A stretch of DNA of 64,000 nt, taken from Hyphomicrobiales bacterium. GTDB taxonomy: Bacteria > Pseudomonadota > Alphaproteobacteria > Rhizobiales > Beijerinckiaceae. Shown here piece by piece: positions 61,020-64,000 of the stretch. The translations under genes were made by a program, and so were the position numbers. The stretch is from contig JADJVD010000004.1 of NCBI GenBank assembly GCA_016716745.1, positions 186,001-250,000 on the forward strand, written 5' to 3'. The notes below the pieces were generated by a model. That model did not search any database and was not told the DNA's origin. It saw only the letters and a list, made by a program, of their open reading frames with translations. Every line of letters starts with the position of its first letter. The first letter of the stretch is position 1.

Positions 61020-62399
61020 TCATGCGCGGGGCAGGGCGCGGGTGAGCTTGATCCAGCGCATCACCATCAAGATCGCGACGACGGTGAGCGCGGCCGCAAG
61101 GCCCGTCCATATTCCGACGCCCTTCCAGCCGGCCCGAAAGGCGAGCAGCGCGCCGAGCGGCAGGCCGACGCCCCAGTAGCCGATCAGCGCATAGATCATC
61201 GGCACGCGCGTATCGTGCAGGCCGCGCAACATGCCGCTGCCGGTCGCCTGCGCCCCGTCGGCGAGCTGGAACAGCGCCGCGATGGCGAGGAAGCCGACGG
61301 CAAGGCCCACGACCTCCGCATTGGCGGGGTTCGCGACGTCCATAAAGGCCGAGATCAGCAGGCGCGGCGCCGCGATCATGACGAGCGCGGCGATCGCCAT
61401 CGCCCCGACCCCGAGGCCGAAGGCGATCCATCCGGCGCGACGCACGCCCGCCGCATCCTCCGCGCCGAAGGCGCGGCCGACGCGAACGCTCGCCGCCTGC
61501 GCGAGGCCGAGCGGGATCATGAAGGTGAGCGAGGCGATCTGGATCGCGATGGAATGGGCGGCGAGCGAGCTCGCGCCGATGATCCCCATCAGGAACACGG
61601 CGGCGTAGAACACCGAGGATTCGAAGAACAGGGTCAGCCCCAGCGGCAGGCCGAGGCGCGTCAGCTCGACGAGGCGCGCGCCGTCGGCGCGCCAGAAGCG
61701 GCCGAACACATGATAACGCCGCATCCGCCGGTCGATCAGCGCGACGCCGGCGATGACGGCGAACATCACCGCCACCGCGATGGTCGTCGCCAGCCCCGAG
61801 CCGACGAGCTCGAGCCGGGGAAAGCCGAAATGGCCGAAGACCAGGACATAATTCGCCCCCGCATTGACGACGAAGGCGACGAGCACGGCCGCGAGCGCCG
61901 CGCCCGGCCGCTCCAGCGCGCTGACGAAAGCGCGCATCGCCACGAACAGCAGGAAGAGGGGCAGCGACCACATCATCGCGCGGACATAGGAGGTCGCGTC
62001 CGCGGCCAGGCGCGGCTCCTGCCCGAAGGCGACGAGGATCGGCCCGGCGTTCCACAGGATCGCCAGGGACGGGACGGAGAGAATCATCGCCGCCCAGAAT
62101 CCCTGATGGGCGGTGCGGCGCACCTCGCGCACGGAATGGGCGTTGCGGCCGAGTTCGCGCGCGACCATCGGGGCGACGGCGCTGAGGAAGCCGATGCCCA
62201 GAATGAGGAAGGGGAAATAGAGGTTCGTGCCGAGCGCGCCGGCGGCGAGCCGGTCCGGCCCGAGCCAGCCCATGAACATCACGTCCGTCGCCGTCATGCC
62301 GGTCTGCGCGACATTCGTCAGCGCCAGCGGCCAGGCGAGCCGCAGCGTGGCGACGAATTCCTCGCGCAACGGGCTGGGGTGATCGGCGGGCTGCGGCAA
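61020..62399 (-). CDS. MATE family efflux transporter
   Basis: The 459-residue membrane protein has twelve predicted helices in two halves of six. It shows the MATE N-terminal pattern (LRLAWPLALTNVAQTGMTAT) and later GLPLGLTLFFESSVFYAAVF. This is the NorM/DinF-like group that exports cationic drugs or metabolites with Na+ or H+. The start is a TTG (62399) behind a GGAGG site. The substrate is unknown. Confidence 0.9.
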   Translation of the reverse strand: MPQPADHPSPLREEFVATLRLAWPLALTNVAQTGMTATDVMFMGWLGPDRLAAGALGTNLYFPFLILGIGFLSAVAPMVARELGRNAHSVREVRRTAHQGFWAAMILSVPSLAILWNAGPILVAFGQEPRLAADATSYVRAMMWSLPLFLLFVAMRAFVSALERPGAALAAVLVAFVVNAGANYVLVFGHFGFPRLELVGSGLATTIAVAVMFAVIAGVALIDRRMRRYHVFGRFWRADGARLVELTRLGLPLGLTLFFESSVFYAAVFLMGIIGASSLAAHSIAIQIASLTFMIPLGLAQAASVRVGRAFGAEDAAGVRRAGWIAFGLGVGAMAIAALVMIAAPRLLISAFMDVANPANAEVVGLAVGFLAIAALFQLADGAQATGSGMLRGLHDTRVPMIYALIGYWGVGLPLGALLAFRAGWKGVGIWTGLAAALTVVAILMVMRWIKLTRALPRA

Positions 62400-62496
62400 G
62401 GAGGCGCCTCCGGCGGCCGGCGGCCGGCCTTTGACTTGCGGGGCGATTGGTTATCATGCCCGCATCGAGGAAGCGACCAGAGGAAAGCCCCGCGCC

Positions 62497-63669
62497 ATGA
62501 TCCCGAACGCCATGCCCGTCTTCAATTTCGATCTCGGCGAGACCGCCGACATGATCCGCGAGACGGCGCGCGACTTTTCGCAGGCCGAGATTGCGCCGCG
62601 CGCGGCCGAGATCGACCGCTCGAACCAGTTTCCGCGCGATCTGTGGCCGAAGATGGGCGCGCTCGGCCTGCACGGCATCACCGTCGAGGAGGAGTATGGC
62701 GGCACGGGCCTCGGCTATCTCGAGCATGTCATCGCGGTGGAGGAGGTGAGCCGCGCCTCGGCCTCGGTCGGCCTGTCCTACGGCGCGCACTCGAACCTGT
62801 GCGTCAACCAGATGCGCCGAAACGGCAGCGAGGCGCAGAAGCGCAAATATCTGCCCAAGCTGATCTCGGGCGAGCATGTCGGCGCGCTCGCCATGTCGGA
62901 GCCCGGCGCCGGCTCCGACGTCGTGTCGATGAAGACGCGCGCCGAGAAGAAGGGCGACCGCTACATTCTCAACGGCTCGAAGATGTGGATCACCAACGGC
63001 CCCATCGCCGAGACGCTGATCGTCTACGCCAAGACGGACCCTAGCGCCGGCACGCGCGGCATCACCGCCTTCATCGTCGAGAAGGGCTTCAAGGGCTTCA
63101 AGACGGCGCAGAAGCTCGACAAGCTCGGCATGCGCGGCTCGGACACCGGCGAACTGGTGTTCGAGGATTGCGAGGTGCCCGAGGAGAACGTGCTCGGCCA
63201 GGTGAACAAGGGCGTCAACGTGCTGATGAGCGGGCTCGACTACGAGCGCGCGGTGCTGGCCGCCGGCCCCATCGGCATCATGCAGGCGGCGATGGACATC
63301 GTCATGCCCTATGTCCACGAGCGCAAGCAGTTCGGCCAGTCGATCGGCGAGTTCCAGCTCGTGCAGGGCAAGATCGCCGACATGTATGTCGGCATGAATT
63401 CCTGCCGCGCCTATGTCTACGCCGTGGCGAAGGCCTGCGACCGTCACGAGACGACGCGCGAGGACGCCGCCGGCGCCATCCTCATCGCGGCCGAGAAGGC
63501 GACGCAGATCGCGCTCGACGCGATCCAGCTTCTCGGCGGCAACGGCTACATCAACGACTATCCGACGGGCCGCCTGCTGCGCGACGCCAAGCTCTACGAG
63601 ATCGGCGCCGGCACCAGCGAAATCCGCCGCATGCTGATCGGCCGCGAATTGTTCGCGAAGTCGGCGTGA
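62497..63669 (+). CDS. ivd: Isovaleryl-CoA dehydrogenase
   Basis: This 390-residue acyl-CoA dehydrogenase of leucine breakdown has the IVD-specific catalytic glutamate in LDYERAVLAAGPIG, in a helix different from other ACADs. Other marks are LAMSEPGAGSDVVSMKTRAE, LNGSKMWITNGP, and the FAD/ETF segment YEIGAGTSEIRRMLIG. The ATG at 62497 has an AGAGGAAAG site; frames upstream are not needed. Downstream leucine catabolic genes (liuB, liuD, liuC) would follow in a typical order but are beyond the window. Confidence 0.93.
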   Translation: MIPNAMPVFNFDLGETADMIRETARDFSQAEIAPRAAEIDRSNQFPRDLWPKMGALGLHGITVEEEYGGTGLGYLEHVIAVEEVSRASASVGLSYGAHSNLCVNQMRRNGSEAQKRKYLPKLISGEHVGALAMSEPGAGSDVVSMKTRAEKKGDRYILNGSKMWITNGPIAETLIVYAKTDPSAGTRGITAFIVEKGFKGFKTAQKLDKLGMRGSDTGELVFEDCEVPEENVLGQVNKGVNVLMSGLDYERAVLAAGPIGIMQAAMDIVMPYVHERKQFGQSIGEFQLVQGKIADMYVGMNSCRAYVYAVAKACDRHETTREDAAGAILIAAEKATQIALDAIQLLGGNGYINDYPTGRLLRDAKLYEIGAGTSEIRRMLIGRELFAKSA

Positions 63670-64000
63670 GGCGGGCCGGCGCGGCGGACGGTCTCGACAT
63701 CCGGCCGCTGACGCCGGAGTTGTGGGACGATCTGGCCGATCTGTTCGGCCCGCGCGGCGCCTCGTCGGGCTGCTGGTGCATGTGGACGCGGCTGACGCGG
63801 CCGGAGTGGCGCGCGGCCGGCGCCGAGGGACGGCGCGAGGCCTTCGCGCGGATCGTCGCGCAGGGGCCGGCGCCCGGGTTGCTCGGCTATCGCGAGGGCA
63901 AGCCGGTCGCTTGGGTCGCCGTTGCGCCGCGCGCGGCGACGCCGAGATTCGACGCGATGGACAAGTCGGCGCCGGTCGGCGACGTCGATCCGGCGCGCAT
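63666..64000 (+). CDS. GNAT family N-acetyltransferase, N-terminal part
   Basis: The gene runs off the window end. The frame starts at a GTG (63666) overlapping the ivd stop (GTGA). The visible 111 residues include LDIRPLTPELWDDLADLFG, SSGCWCMWTRLTRPEW, and LLGYREGKPVAWVAVAPRAA. The pattern matches a small GNAT acetyltransferase with the conserved cysteine/tryptophan-rich loop; the acetyl-CoA-binding P-loop is not yet reached. The substrate is unknown. Confidence 0.75.
   Translation, partial: MRRAGAADGLDIRPLTPELWDDLADLFGPRGASSGCWCMWTRLTRPEWRAAGAEGRREAFARIVAQGPAPGLLGYREGKPVAWVAVAPRAATPRFDAMDKSAPVGDVDPAR

Overview
This window is a 64-kb stretch of a very GC-rich alphaproteobacterial chromosome. 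Several genes are typical of the Hyphomicrobiales (Rhizobiales) and their neighbours: usg, DUF3126, DUF2336, PAS_5, the transglutaminase-like cysteine peptidases, the zf-CHCC zinc finger, and an alr-radA-cvpA-purF cluster. Genus cannot be fixed from the sequence alone. No phage, plasmid or large insertion is visible. Most of the window is ordinary core chromosome: tightly packed short operons, many stop/start overlaps of 4 bp (ATGA or GTGA), and frequent GTG or TTG starts.

Region by region. 1-2.4 kb: maturation genes for a molybdenum hydroxylase (XdhC-type protein, molybdopterin-binding protein, MocA-like cytidylyltransferase). 2.4-9.3 kb: usg, an outer-membrane-like protein, a membrane GGDEF/EAL protein, radC-map, an FkbM methyltransferase and a CinA-like protein. 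9.3-10 kb: a single-domain GIY-YIG nuclease gene flanked by seven copies of two short palindromic repeat modules. 10-16.8 kb: an LTA-synthase-like membrane sulfatase, gpt, tRNA-Leu(UAA), dgoK-dgoA, a diaminopropionate ammonia-lyase, a FAD monooxygenase and a zf-CHCC protein. 17-24.3 kb: sulfide:quinone oxidoreductase behind an AT-rich palindromic promoter, two alpha/beta hydrolases, LtrA, an enoyl-CoA hydratase, cysE and a broken amine oxidase. 24.4-38.2 kb: yjcH-actP, ppk2, a tandem-repeat DUF3126 protein, two paralogous transglutaminase-like peptidases, PilZ and PAS proteins, rhomboid, CBS, patatin, hisI (frameshifted), folE, an Fe-S scaffold and yidD.

38.2-46.3 kb: a secreted caspase-like protein in one tight operon with two small secreted proteins of cadherin-like pattern (a third lies at 31.6 kb), then thrS, a signal-less zinc metallopeptidase-like protein, a small cytochrome c and a stand-alone Lrp/AsnC-type domain. 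46.3-57.4 kb: a YfhO-like membrane protein with a periplasmic partner, flavin enzymes, a HAD phosphatase, a CitE-like lyase, DUF2336, NAD kinase, two small unknown proteins and purF. 57.5-64 kb: cvpA (apparently frameshifted at its C-terminus), radA, alr, a MATE transporter, ivd and the start of a GNAT acetyltransferase.

The most unusual items are the GIY-YIG/repeat cassette (9290-9976), the caspase plus cadherin-like operon (39244-42500), a 500-bp gene-free stretch ending in a strong terminator (33330-33829), and three broken reading frames. Two of these frames, hisI and cvpA, look like the loss of a single base in a C run; the third, the amine oxidase, looks like a true internal deletion of about 30 codons.
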